Origin: Leucocoprinus leucothites
Lineage: Eukaryota; Basidiomycota; Agaricomycetes; Agaricales; Agaricaceae
NCBI GenBank assembly: GCA_013368445.1
Contig: JAACJO010000007.1
Coordinates: 1,054,001 to 1,118,000, forward strand
Length of the DNA: 64,000 nucleotides
Direction: 5' to 3'
Shown: positions 1-11,300 of the stretch, piece by piece
Position numbering within the stretch: position 1 is the stretch's first letter
How the letters are laid out: every line of letters starts with the position of its first letter
The notes under the pieces: generated by a model
Told to the model about the DNA's origin: nothing
Database searches by the model: none
The model's input: the letters and a program-made list of their open reading frames with translations, nothing else
Position numbers and translations under genes: made by a program

Positions 1-2227
1 TCCTCGAACTGCGAATGCCTGTTCCTGCTGTCTATCCGAAAAGACTTTCCAGCGGCCTGACGTGGAACTGTAATGTATCAACCCCCTCCTACCGGCGACA
101 GCAACCAGACGGCCATCTGCACTTATGGAGGAGTATCGGATGGGCCAATTTGTTGCAAGATAATGCTGAGGAATCTGGATATGCATATTCAGCCTAAGAT
201 GAAATAACATATACCGATGAGCCTAACCTTAATGTGCTGCCATACATCAGATTCCGGGTTGATGACGCTCATATCCGGCTGATCGGCTCCCCGGTATACG
301 AGAGCTCGGTCGTCCATCTGCAGAAAAGCGTAGCGGGTGTTGTCCTGCCGACCGAATGCATTCAAAGTTTACACATCATTACCCAATAGTAACAAACGTA
401 CAGGCGAATGTTGGCCAGTAGTAGCACTTTTCGCAAATGGTATGGCGAATAGTTGGCCGTCAACCCCTGATAAACATTCAGTCAAGCACCCTGATGAAAA
501 CACGGCAACTTCGCACTTTGAGAATGTTGCCGAGCTAACACGAAAAGCTCGAAATTACCGGGGCCCCAGAACTGAAAAGGTCTAAGTGCCACAGGGATAG
601 AAGGCCAATTCATTTAGACTTACGAGCTGATTAATTCCGCCCATGAAAAGGTCTTGAAATCTAACGGGGAAAATTAGCAGCCCGTTTCAAGCGATCCGGT
701 GAAGGAAACTACTTTGATCCATCAAGAATATCTTCAACCTCAAACCCGGAAGCCAAGCACCTTCCACTGACACTGAATATACCCCACCCGTTGGTCCATC
801 CAACAGCCAAGACATAGCCATCCGAACTCCACTCAAGTGCCGTAACCTGCCCTGTCGGACGATGAAAAGGGTTAGGCACTTCAACAGACTGAGACTTCGG
901 CATTATTCCGCTCTGAGATGGTAAGTTCTTGAACTCAAGACCACCGCTGCAGCCTCGTCAATGACATGCGAGAATATAGAAAATGTGGTGAAATACCTGT
1001 ATGTCCCAATGGCAAATACAGAAAATCTTGTATTAATTGCAGCGACAGTGGCTCGCTGAGGCTCATGATAGGTTTGGGAGGTAGATGCTTCCATAGGGTC
1101 TACACGGCGCTGTTTTTGTACCCATTTGGGAGTGACAAAGCTGTGGATACATGTGCCTTGCCATCCGAATCGCTGATGAGGTTTTGAAGCGATACTTTGG
1201 GCTACCTTTGAAATGTCATTGTTAGCTTCAAGGGAGGCATACCGGGAGACTCACCGGTTCCGAGTCGGGATCTTGAGGTTTAATATCTGGTTCGTAATCC
1301 ACGATATCCTCTTCGTGTAACTGTACAAAATAAACCCTTCCGTCTGTTGTTATCCAGACCTCTCCTAACATTGACCTTGAGTGAAATATTTTCGCAATGC
1401 CGCCTGATGGACACCGTCAAGACCCATAAGTCCCTGAGATGTATGAAAACAACCTACCTTCAGGCTCCTCCAACCAGGAGAAATCGTCCTCGTTCAGAAT
1501 CCAAGTGTCATATGTATGTGGTCTGGGGTCGTCGTTATCTTGTGGCCAAGGCATTCGCTGAATAGTTGGGGGATTATCTGTGGTGAACATTAAATGGGTT
1601 CTCCTTGGCGAAACGCTGAAAACAATCAGTATATGACGTCAACAAATTACCGGAACAGTATATACTCACCTCAATAAGGCCCCTTCGACACAAACCACCC
1701 CTTCGAAGTGCAAACCGATTGGCTGAAGCGGCAGACCTTCACCAGGACCAGCCAAGAAAGTCCGCATAGCTTGTAGAGACAGAGGTGGTGGGCGATAGAC
1801 TTCTCCATCTTCTTCATAGTCAACAGAAACCAGAACAAGAAAGGATGCTGACGTCTATCCAGACGACCCTCTTCGTTAGCAGCTTTACACCGAGAAAAGC
1901 AGCTACAAGGATATACCTGGATGATGATACGTGAACCATCTGGTGACCACCATACATTTACGTTCTCTCCGTGATCAATTATCGAGGTCGGTGTCCTGGA
2001 TAAAAAGGACAAAACAGCAGAAGGCTTTGAAACGTGTCAGGATTCAAGCAAACATATGGCATGTGAAAACCGACCCGAACAGCCCAAACCGCAACGCCGT
2101 TTCGAGTGAGAGTGCAAAACAGAGACTTGCGAGGGCTAGGGCATATGGAGATAACAGGCTCCGGAGGGATATTGGGCAAGGCAGGAACAGTGGATAAAAC
2201 CCGCGCAGCAGAAGTCGGAAAGTACAT
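1..2227 (-). CDS. RIC1: RIC1, Rab6/Ypt6 GEF subunit, N-terminal 548 codons (3' end beyond the left edge)
   Basis: Ric1 works with Rgp1 as exchange factor for the Golgi GTPase Ypt6/Rab6. Reading from the ATG at 2227, exons are 2075-2227, 1917-2024, 1670-1854, 1458-1615, 1255-1403, 997-1205, 713-946, 624-660, 517-571, 402-466, 228-344 and 174-1. The joined frame stays open for 548 codons. It starts MYFPTSAARVLSTVP and carries WD40-like beta-propeller repeats typical of Ric1: VNVWWSPDGSRIIIQ near residue 80, LEWSSDGYVLAVGWTNGWG near residue 360, FWGPGNFELFV, and SISADGRLVAVAGRRG near the end of the visible part. The C-terminal RIC1 domain lies outside the window. Splice sites are all GT-AG, introns 49-62 nt. 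Family identity is clear from these motifs; small shifts at individual junctions are possible. Confidence 0.9.
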
Positions 2228-2662
2228 TATTTGGTGATGATGAATCAATGAAAAGTCGTGCTCTGAAAAGAGATACTCTAAGGCTGAGGGAACTCTCAAC
2301 GTGCCCTGGGTATGGATAATTTACACTGACAGAGTCAACATGGAGAGTGAGAACCAGCTTATGAACGTTGCAGGTTATGAAGGTAATGACAGGGACGTGC
2401 CCGGCTTTGACATCATCGATCATTATTTGTTCTCTACTTGTCTGTGATCAATAATTCTCAAATTTCCTTGACAGTGCTCGAGCGCTCAAAGGCGAAAGAC
2501 AGGTTTTCGATGTTTGACACTATAATACTACAATGCAGGACTCTCGGTATGAAAAACCAAGATCCAGAAAACGATATTAAGGCAGGGGGTGCAAGTAAAA
2601 GATACGAAAAGCCAAAAAACCAGAGCCAAAAAGATACAAGTACACTGTTTTAGTTAAAGTGT
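2228..2662. other. Intergenic, 435 bp, upstream of RIC1
   Basis: This stretch separates the RIC1 start from the stop of the next minus-strand gene. Short open frames exist (for example 2438-2653 plus) but none shows recognisable protein sequence or good splice context. It should hold the RIC1 promoter and the 3' end of the Ups1-type gene. Confidence 0.5.
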
Positions 2663-3499
2663 CTAGGGGCGAGGAGGATAAAACCAAGATTTGAGTTTGC
2701 CCCATGCGCCGGCAGGAGGTTGAGACGACGAATCAGCTTTTGAGTCCCTCTCCTGGAAATTTTCTAGGTGAGGCATGGGAAACTCAGACTCGCCACCAAG
2801 TGTCATCGGCTGAAGGCGGGACTGTCGAAGCAGGCTCAGAATCAAGGATACGCCGTCTCGAGACTGAATGCATGTCAGGAATGAGAAAATAGTTCACTGA
2901 AATAATGAAACAAGAACGCACCCGCTGCAAATTTGCCTTGAAACGCGACAATCCGTGATTTTCAATTCTTTTCGTCAAACCCCATCCGAAACCAGAGAAA
3001 ATTCGGGCTTCCGTGTGCTGAAGGGTTTTTCTATCAATAAGTTTATCAGTACAAGCAATCGACTAGCCATGGAGTTGTGTTTCATACCCTTCAGGAGATT
3101 GGCGGAACTCAACGGACTCCTCCACCCGCATGATTTTTACATGGTCAAGATTGCGAGTTCCGCACCGGACGACCTTGCCGAAAGGATCGACTTCACTTTC
3201 TTCAATTATCCAAGATTCTGCCCTCGACATCATGCCTTGTGGAAACCATCGAGGCAGGTTCCCCCGCTTCAGAATGAGCCGAGTCGTGACGAGCGTGCCC
3301 GCGGGTGTCTGATGACGCGAAATAACATCACAGGAAATGACGTGGGCAGCATATGGGTTTGGATAGCGAAGGAAGTAGGCCAATGAGACAATTGGCCAGG
3401 GATCGCTGTGTGAATTGTAAGCTAAGCTCCTCTTGTGAAGAGGTAGCAAGCAAGTTTCGGGACGTACTCGTACAAGAAGGATTGCGAGAAGAACTTCAT
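2663..3499 (-). CDS. UPS1: Ups1-type PRELI/MSF1 lipid-transfer protein, 219 aa
   Basis: Proteins of this family sit in the mitochondrial intermembrane space with Mdm35; the Ups1/PRELID1 branch carries phosphatidic acid to the inner membrane for cardiolipin synthesis. Four exons (3468-3499, 3088-3405, 2922-3030, 2663-2863) give 220 codons. The start MKFFSQSFLYDDPW and the following FLRYPNPYAAHVISCDVISR, then RNLDHVKIM, place it with Ups1 rather than Ups2, whose members read KKYPN and lack the RNLDH block. The end of the PRELI domain reads GFGWGLTKRIENHG and then a family-typical FKANLQRSR helix. A tail of about 45 residues, rich in Gln, Pro and Ser, follows and is less conserved. ATG at 3497-3499 is followed after 32 nt by a consensus donor (gtacgt), which fixes the start. 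Confidence 0.9.
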
Positions 3500-3862
3500 G
3501 AGCAACGATCCCTGCGTGAAGTTTGTTTATGGGCACGAGCGGCCAATGAAGGATGTATTATGAGCGTTGCTATATCGTTGTGGGGTACTGCGAGGAAAGA
3601 GGTGGAGAGAGTGTTTTGGTGCCAAAGATGTGACGCTGTGAACGCGGCCAAACGCCCATCACGCCTGCCATAACAGGAATATATTTGATGTCCCTGGACG
3701 CACAAACCTACACGACCCTGTCCGTGCGCTCAACGGCCTACCAGTGCCCATAATTGTAAACATCGCAGGGGGTATACACATAGATTAGAGGACTACTAGA
3801 TAATAAGGACAAATGTGTAGATATAGATCTCCTATGATATATGATATATTGAAATCACCAAA
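3500..3862. other. Intergenic, 363 bp
   Basis: Between the Ups1-type start (3499) and the stop of the metallo-hydrolase gene (3863), both on the minus strand. AT-rich repeats of the type tatgatatatgatatatt occur near 3833-3851. I see no coding signal. Confidence 0.5.
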
Positions 3863-5441
3863 CTAGTAACTCTCGTCGTGCACACTTCCGTCCTCGCTCA
3901 CGAAGAGCCTGAGCCCATCATGGGCTGGCCTTACCCAGAGTTGCTGTTCACCCTGAACAAGCTCTATCCCATTTCTTTCCGACTCAGTCAAGGTTTCTTC
4001 ATCCTTCAAAATTCCACCAACGGCTTCTGTGATTGTCACATACTCTTCGTGTGCCACATCGTGGCTGAATCCAGTCAAGTACGTCTTCGTCGCACCAACT
4101 CTTCGTGCGATCCTCATCGAGTCCGCAATTCCGAGGTGTGATGGGTGAGGACGAAGACGCAGACAGTCCAGAATTAGAGCTGGTAAGGGTCCAGAAGTGC
4201 CACTTCTTAGTATGTCCCAGACGTGGTCTGGAATATGCGAGACATCGGAGATATATGCCAATTGCTCCTGAATCTTGAACCCAAGGCACAGCAGAGGGTG
4301 GATGGTCTCTCCCTGACCTTGTTCAATTTTCCTTGCGATTGCCTTTTCGGTTCGCTGTTTTTCCAGCGTTGGGCTCGGAGAAGACTCTCGAGAGGGAAGA
4401 TTGATGCCCGAGTTGGTGGGCGTCGATGGGAGCGTCGCTGTCGGCGTTACGACATATGCAGGTGGTGGTACCTTTGAAAATATACGGCCGTGGTGAACTG
4501 TTAATAGAAATGTCAACATCTATCGACCCAATACCTCAACAAAGAGAAGACACTGACCGGCAAATGGTGTGATCTCGATACCAGTACCTTCAACCTCAAA
4601 CGGTTCCTTATCATTGATGATATGGTATTTAAAATCAGGAACCTTTGTTGACACTTCAGCCAATCATCTGGAGATCCATGGAGAAACGAACATACATCAC
4701 CACCGCCAGACGCAAACTCCTTGGAAACGAGGTACGGGAATGACCTTTGTACTTCAGTGAAGGTGTCTTGCGTTAAATACACATCAATATGGGGTTGAAT
4801 GGCACCATTCAGGGTCCAGCCTAGCAGGCGTAATCAGTGGTACATCAGCATGATTGGCAGGGGTAGGGGAAAGAAAAATACTCTTGCCGACATACCTCTA
4901 AGATCATCCAGGCCGTTCATGGCTTTATATTCCCAAGAAAAAGTTTAGCGCCAGTAAAAAATCCTCATAAGTATCCAGTTCCTTACCATCCGCATGAGCG
5001 TGGGTTATTAATAGTGCATCAATCCTCCTCAAGCCAAACTTTGGGAACCACTCGACTGCCGCGGCCTGGAAAGTCTTTCCAGCGTCGATAACGATAGTTC
5101 TGTCATTGACACAGCATCATTAGCCACAATATCGCGATCTCGAACCCCCGTGACATGAAGCATGGCTTCTTGTCATCAAGAAGACAGATGAAAAAATGGT
5201 TTACATACACTGATCGACCGTCTTTGGCCTTCGTTCGCAACACAGCACCGGTATTTCGGCGTATGTTCTTCTTGCCTTCGGGATTGAGTGTTGAAAGACA
5301 TGTCTTACAGGGAGTGTGAATAGCAGGATCATAGGTGAGGCAGTCCACATGGGGTATGCTGGACGACGTTCCAGTGCCCAGAAAAATGAGTTCAACCGCA
5401 GTCGGAGCCTTATCATCGGAGGCTTGGACTGTGGAAGGCAT
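3863..5441 (-). CDS. Metallo-beta-lactamase-fold hydrolase, 405 aa
   Basis: Six exons (5209-5441, 4987-5099, 4896-4922, 4696-4820, 4558-4642, 3863-4497) join to 406 codons; one exon is only 27 nt. Near the N-terminus is LIFLGTGTSSSIPHVDC, the entry strand of this fold, followed by a Cys-rich loop (CKTCLSTLNPEGKKNIRRNT). The metal-binding motif reads THAHADAMNGLDDLR (HxHxD form) near residue 112, and further histidines follow in VHHGRIF and GFSHD. The arrangement resembles PhnP-like phosphodiesterases and the conserved, poorly studied fungal proteins such as S. pombe SPCC777.06c. A Ser/Thr/Pro-rich insert of about 35 residues follows VHHGRIF. The substrate is not known to me. The chosen ATG (5441) is the first in frame; an upstream exon ending at an acceptor near 5518 cannot be excluded. 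Confidence 0.85.
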
Positions 5442-6180
5442 AGGGGAAAAGTGTGAAGTGCGAGGTTGAGTGAAATAGGGTGTCCAGAGAGGGTTTTGGT
5501 AATCAAGACTATCCACGCTGAATGGAGGGGGGATTGAGAGATGGTTGTCCAGAAAGCCCGAATTATAAGGATACTACGGCGTCTTTTCTTGATTAGTGAA
5601 TTTGATAATGTATATTCTGGGGATATCTCACCATCCTTAAGGCGGAGGATGACAGATTGCGAGAGGTGATGGCATACTTATGGGTATATGTGTGTTGCGA
5701 GTCTTGACGTAGGGGAGTGGGTAGCAGTTGGGCTTTCTGCCAATGGACATCCACTAACCAAAAAAGATCATCATTAGTCACCACGGAACGAATCCAGGGA
5801 CGCATACGCCGCGTCGCCGTCCCTTCTGAGTCAAGCTACTAATCTTCCGGGGTGAGCTTGCAATCAACTCTCCATTTACAGGCAACCCGAGTATACGATC
5901 TACGATCTTGATGGAATGACGCATGAACCTACCGATTGCTTCGAAATAGCCTGTCGGGTATCTCCTCTTATCTGGGGGACGCTTTCATCGCGCTTAAGCG
6001 GTCCTTGACCCGAACAACGACAAACTTCAAACAAGACTCAAATATCCTTGTGTACTCTGAAAGGCAGGTGTGGAGCTATATCCGAGATCTCGGATCCGTC
6101 AAAAATATCGAAACACCTCGCTACTATAGACCATGAGCCTAACGACAGCCATCCAATCTAATCAAGACCAGGGAATAACA
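5442..6180. other. Intergenic, 739 bp
   Basis: Between two minus-strand genes. It should contain the RBG1 3' end and the promoter, and possibly a 5' non-coding exon, of the metallo-hydrolase gene: a pyrimidine-rich tract ending in ttcag near 5518-5525 looks like an acceptor. Frames at 5593-5805 and 5936-6136 show no recognisable protein. Confidence 0.4.
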
Positions 6181-8194
6181 CTACTTCGTAAAAACTGTGG
6201 CGGAACATGAGAAAAAAGACAGATCTTGACAGAAGCAACTCACTTGAAACCACGTCTTCGTCTTGCACCTGATGCGCAAGACTGACTTTCTGGGCGTGGG
6301 GCGCAAATTTACTAGATTTCCCCTTCGTAGAGCTACTAAGACGAAAAGAAGAACTTGAGAGGGACTGAATGGCCTACCCTGAAGGAATGGGGTTATTCAG
6401 TTTTTATGACAAGCAAGGTAAGGGAAACATACCATACGAGTGCATAACGGAAGTTGGCCGCGAGAGAACGGTGAATGCCGTTACAGACGTCCTAATGAAG
6501 TTATGACATCAGCGCTGCTGTGGTTGCCCCATTGTACGAAGCAATATGACCTCGATGGTTGCGCCCTTCCTCAAGCAAATTGGATCTGTCAAGTCAGGGT
6601 GGACACCACGCTTCTTGGTGTATACTTTCACAAGGTGCAAGTCTTCCCACATTCTATCGATGAGATAGTCTAGACTGGGCAATGTCAGGTCAGCTGTTAA
6701 GTATTCAATTGGAGAATTACTTGAGACCCATTTCACAGCTGATGACGACGGTGTTGGGCTCACGAGCCAACTTGTCAAGTTGCTCCAAGCTTATTGCATC
6801 GATCTTGTTGTAAACATCTAAACATCGAATCTGTCTTTAGTTGATTACACTGTAGATGTATCCCGTTCGTACAAAGACATCGGATATATTTCCGGGTACC
6901 TGATGATCGTCAACCAGGGTGGTGATTGACAAGTGGAGAACTTGGAATGACTTACCTATGAGAACATCGATGAATTCGTCTGTTGTGATCTGTTATGGGA
7001 CATCGTAAGATAGACACTTGCGAATGATGGCATGCGCACATCTTCCCGAATCATCACATCACAGTTGTGCAGCTTGTCTGGGCCTAAGGTCAGCTAGGCT
7101 TGCAAGGGCGGATAGAAAAAGAAGAGCACACATGAAGCAAGGATAGAGCGGATCGTCCGTTCATCGGTCTTCGTGAGCTTGACTGTCGTATTGAAGGTAA
7201 TCTGGTTACTCCGACGTTTCAGGGAGAGTTTTCATAACGGAATTGGTTACATACACCACCGGTTGTTTTCTTTTTGAAGACGACGTCCGGTTTTTGTTTA
7301 TTCAACCGTATCCCAACGGCATCGAGTTCAATCTCTAATAGCCGTCGCTGTTCATCCGATTTTGTGGCGTCTAGCATGATCACGATGAGGTCCGCGGTTT
7401 TCGCAGCTAGGTAACAGCATGAGATTGCACAAGGAACTGCAGGAAATTTACGCACTTGAGACAACCTGGCGACCACGACCTCTACCTTGACTTGCACCCT
7501 CAACAATTCCCGGCAAGTCCAAAAGCTGTATTCTAGCTCCCCTGTATTCAATGACACCTGGAATAGCCTAATTGGCAATTTGAGCCTTCTGTATGCTGGT
7601 TGTGCTGGTAGCTACCCCGGAACTTACTGTCAATGTTGTAAACTCGTATGCAGCCGTCTCTGAAGCCGTGGTTGTAACTTTGCCCAGTAAGGTTGACTTA
7701 TGAACTGGTCAAAATTTCAAACGTTCTACACACTCAAGGACGTGCGTACCTTTCCGACAGAGGGAAAGCCGATCAGAGCTATTCGAGCGTCTCCTGACTT
7801 CTGAACATCAAAACCGGTCCCGCTGGGGCCAGATTTTGAGGTGGGTTCTAGCAATTGGGCACGGTAACGTGCAAGTTTTGCCTTCAGCAAGCCCAAGTGA
7901 TATTCTGTGGCCTACTTCCATGGCATTAACCTTCAGCACCAATTTAACTTCTTATGTGTTGGGTCACCTTATTCCTCTGCGCTGTTTACGTGGCAATAAC
8001 ATATAATATAGTACTTGATCATGAATGAGAAGACGTACTGCGGGCCATTTCCTCTGAATGGCTATGTTAGTAATACTGTAGTCAAGGGAATCAGACTACG
8101 CTTACCCTCAATCTCCTTGATCTGCGTCCAGAATTCAGTCAGACGAGTGGGAAACAGGAATACAAATGAGCAGCACCTTCTCAACGATGCCCAT
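6181..8194 (-). CDS. RBG1: DRG1/Rbg1-type GTPase, 370 aa, 17 exons
   Basis: Rbg1 is a translation-associated GTPase that binds Tma46/DFRP1 and acts on ribosomes. Exons: 8177-8194, 8106-8121, 8039-8053, 7968-7981, 7750-7911, 7628-7696, 7456-7567, 7255-7406, 7132-7201, 7040-7077, 6956-6989, 6873-6899, 6721-6817, 6551-6674, 6433-6491, 6244-6335, 6181-6194; together 371 codons, the usual family length. Landmarks in order: [37 protein letters not shown]-loop GFPSVGKSTLL, switch region [22 protein letters not shown] specificity motif, then the TGS domain with YTKKRG and HQVQDEDVV near the C-terminus. The first four coding exons are only 18, 16, 15 and 14 nt. The join at 6336-6432 gives Cys where the family has the Trp of VWG, so that junction may be wrong or unusual. 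Confidence 0.92.
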
Positions 8195-8344
8195 CGTGTG
8201 TGCGTGGCTCTGGGTGTAAACGGTGTTGAACGTTGAACGTCGAGAACCTTGAGGTCGGGCGCTGAAGATTATCTTCGTGCTGACTAAGCGGGTCCATTAG
8301 GCATTGTGCACTTGACCGGAGAAAGGTTGACCGTCTCCTCCACA
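8195..8344. promoter_or_regulatory. Shared 150-bp upstream region of RBG1 and SSK2
   Basis: The RBG1 ATG (8194, minus) and the SSK2 ATG (8345, plus) point away from each other with only 150 bp between. Any transcription start for both genes has to lie here or inside the opposing 5' ends. I see no clear TATA box, so this is inferred from gene orientation only. Confidence 0.5.
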
Positions 8345-11300
8345 ATGCGTCGGCACAACCCCACGCTTTATACTCACCCAGAACAAGAGGACCATAGGAA
8401 TGGCGAGGATCCCTCCGCCCTTCGCTGGGACTCCGCCTCACAGCGCCCTTATGGACCCTCTCCTGTACCTGGACCATCATCCGCCAGCTCGAGTCGCTCG
8501 TCAGGTCTTCTCACTCGCCATCCAAATTCATTCATGCAATCCTCTCAGCCATCTAACTCGCTGAATCCAACAAATTCTGATATCTACAAACAATTTGTGA
8601 GGCGCTACAGAGGGGGCACTGGCGACCCGCGCAATGATCCGGAGGTGTACTATTACCAGGGTCGGGATTCAGGAGACCTCAGTGATGACGAGGACGGGAA
8701 CCAGCGTGGAAACGATGTGGCCGAGCGCATGCCAAATGGTATTGAAGTAGAACAGCCACGGGCACCTTCCGAGCAGGAGAGCGAGAGGCTTGAGTGGCAA
8801 ACTATGCTTGCATCCGTGCTTGCAGGAGAGGTTCTCAAATCAGAGAAAACGCGGATTGCTGTCGCGCTCGAATCGCAGGGTGATGAGCAGCAAAATGCTC
8901 ATCTAAACATCTGGTTGGGTATCCGCGCTAGATTTCATGCGCGTTCGGTGGAAGAGGAGCGGAGAAGGCTGGAGGAAAAGAGGATACGGACTGTAGACCC
9001 TATCATCGAGGATATTCTCAAATTTCGCGTCGCAGGCAGTGAAATCAACACAGATAGAACGACTCAGGCATTGAAGGAGGTTAATGCCCTGCTTCGTCGT
9101 CTCGAAGTTGCACAATCGTTATATCCCAATCTCAAAGCCTTCTACCTGGATAAGCCTATTGCATCAGAAGCCCAGTTCCAAGCCCGCTGCGATACCCTCA
9201 ATACCTGGTCCACTCTTATGTCAACCCTAAGACATCAACTCTCTGTCCTTCGGCGATGGACGGGAAGCGATACCCTCGATGTTACCCAACCTAATACCAG
9301 CTCCGAGGTCCCAATAGGCGCTTCCCTACACCCCAATTCCACCAAGGGTAGTCCCACGCCAACGATGGATGGTAGCAGCTTCGTTGAGAGGTTATTAAAG
9401 GAAGAAACGATGCAGCGGATATTCGAAAAAGGTTTTCTGGTAACGGTGCATGCATTTATTGACTCTGTTCGCAAGGCGCAGGTCAAACTTGCCAAGCACT
9501 TCAAAGAGATGAATCTCCCCGCTTTTGAGAATGATCTCGTTCCCCTTATCTCGTTTCCGACTAAGCTGGCCCAAGCGTCTCTGCGTTACCGCCTCGACTA
9601 CGTGGAAAAGCTGAATGACCCGGATATTCTCATTATTGACCAAATGACTGATGACCTTAAGATCAGTATCGGTCTGGCTTGTACTCTCAAACGTCAGTAT
9701 GAAGCTTTTTTGAATCCTGACCCTAGTAGCAGTTGGTCCATACCCAATTGCATCAGCGAGGATTACGATGCTACTATATTGGAAGCTCTCAGCGCGTTCT
9801 TCAAGCTGATGCATTGGAAACTCAAGAGTGGCTCCAGAGCGATCTACTTCAAAGAGACCGATATTCTGGAGGCACAATGGGCTACATTTAACGATGTCAG
9901 TCTGAGCACAGGCGGAGGATCGCGCTTGGTGGCTGAACAGATATGGTAAGTTTATTGACCTCCTCATCAACAAGGTATCATTTCTTACGTTCCCAAGTTC
10001 TTTGACCAACAAGCTGATGGTGAGGGTGATCAATTACTTCGACACCCAAATACGCCTCCCAACCTCTGCGACCCTGGTCGACGAACAGGAGAAAGAAAAG
10101 GAAACTAGGAGGGAGCGTATGAAGAATAGGGGCTTGATCGACGAATTCAGCGATTTCACCGGCTCAGGGAAGAAAATGACAAGGGATCAGTTGATTGGGT
10201 GGTATGGAAAAGTTTTGGACATTGTTCGACTGCGATACCGTAAACTGTCTCGTTTCGCTCGGTATGAAACATTCTTCTATCTGCACATTTTTGATGCTGA
10301 TTATCATCTCTTCCAGAGTCTTGACACAACGTTTCAGCAACTCTGCCGAATACAGCCTGGACGATGTTCCACTCGATCGATTCATTGATACTCTTGTTGC
10401 CACCGATCACTTCCTTGTGTACACGCAAGCGATGGAGGAGGAAGGTTATTATGTCGTGGCATCCGGCTCCCTCTTTGACAGGCCAGAGGTGATTAAACGC
10501 ATCTTATCAGAGGCCTTTCAGGTCGACGAAGTCACAAACACAGACGGCATCCGAGTTGCAGAGTCTGCTGGCTATATTGGCCAGGAGTTCGACGACGCCC
10601 GATATCTGCTCATCTTGACCCCTGAGTGTCAATTTCTTTGGACAGGAAGGGTTATGGTCATTCCAACGTCTTTCAGCCTTGACGTGAAGGAGAGCCGCGT
10701 TCGTCTGATTGCTGATGGTCCTCAGCGCCGACTCAACCTTGCGAAGAAAGCATTTGACGAGCTATTCTCTTCGGACCCTGAAGGCGAAGATGAGCTTTCT
10801 GATTTCCTGGTTAGCCCACTCACTTGTGTGGTGGATTTCCAGGCACATCTACCTGCCGTTAACCGCGAGCTGCGCAAAATTGCTAGGGCCACAGGGCGGC
10901 TGGCAGAGTCCATTGTCGAGTCGGTACATCCGGTCCGCGATTCACTGCGCATGGTTACCGGATATCAGGAGCTCCTTGAAAACTGGTATATGTTTGCATC
11001 AGAACATGGCCAACATGCTCAACGACACATGGAGCGTGCCTCTCTTTACAAGTTTAATCGACTCATGATCAAACTGGCTATTTCTTGGGTATCCTTCATC
11101 TGTGATGATTGTGATCCTACGGATCGCAAGACATTCAAATGGGCTGTGCACGCTCTAGAGTTCACGCTTATTCGGACGAAGCGTAATATACTCCAGCTTC
11201 CAGAAGATCAGTTTAACATGTTACGACAGAAAGTGGCGAGTTGCATGACACTCCTAATTAGTCACTTTGACATTCTTGGTGCACGAGGGACACTGGAAGC

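Noticed and set aside
3878..4141. Plus-strand frames opposite the metallo-hydrolase
   Set aside because: Antisense shadows of the well-supported minus-strand exons.
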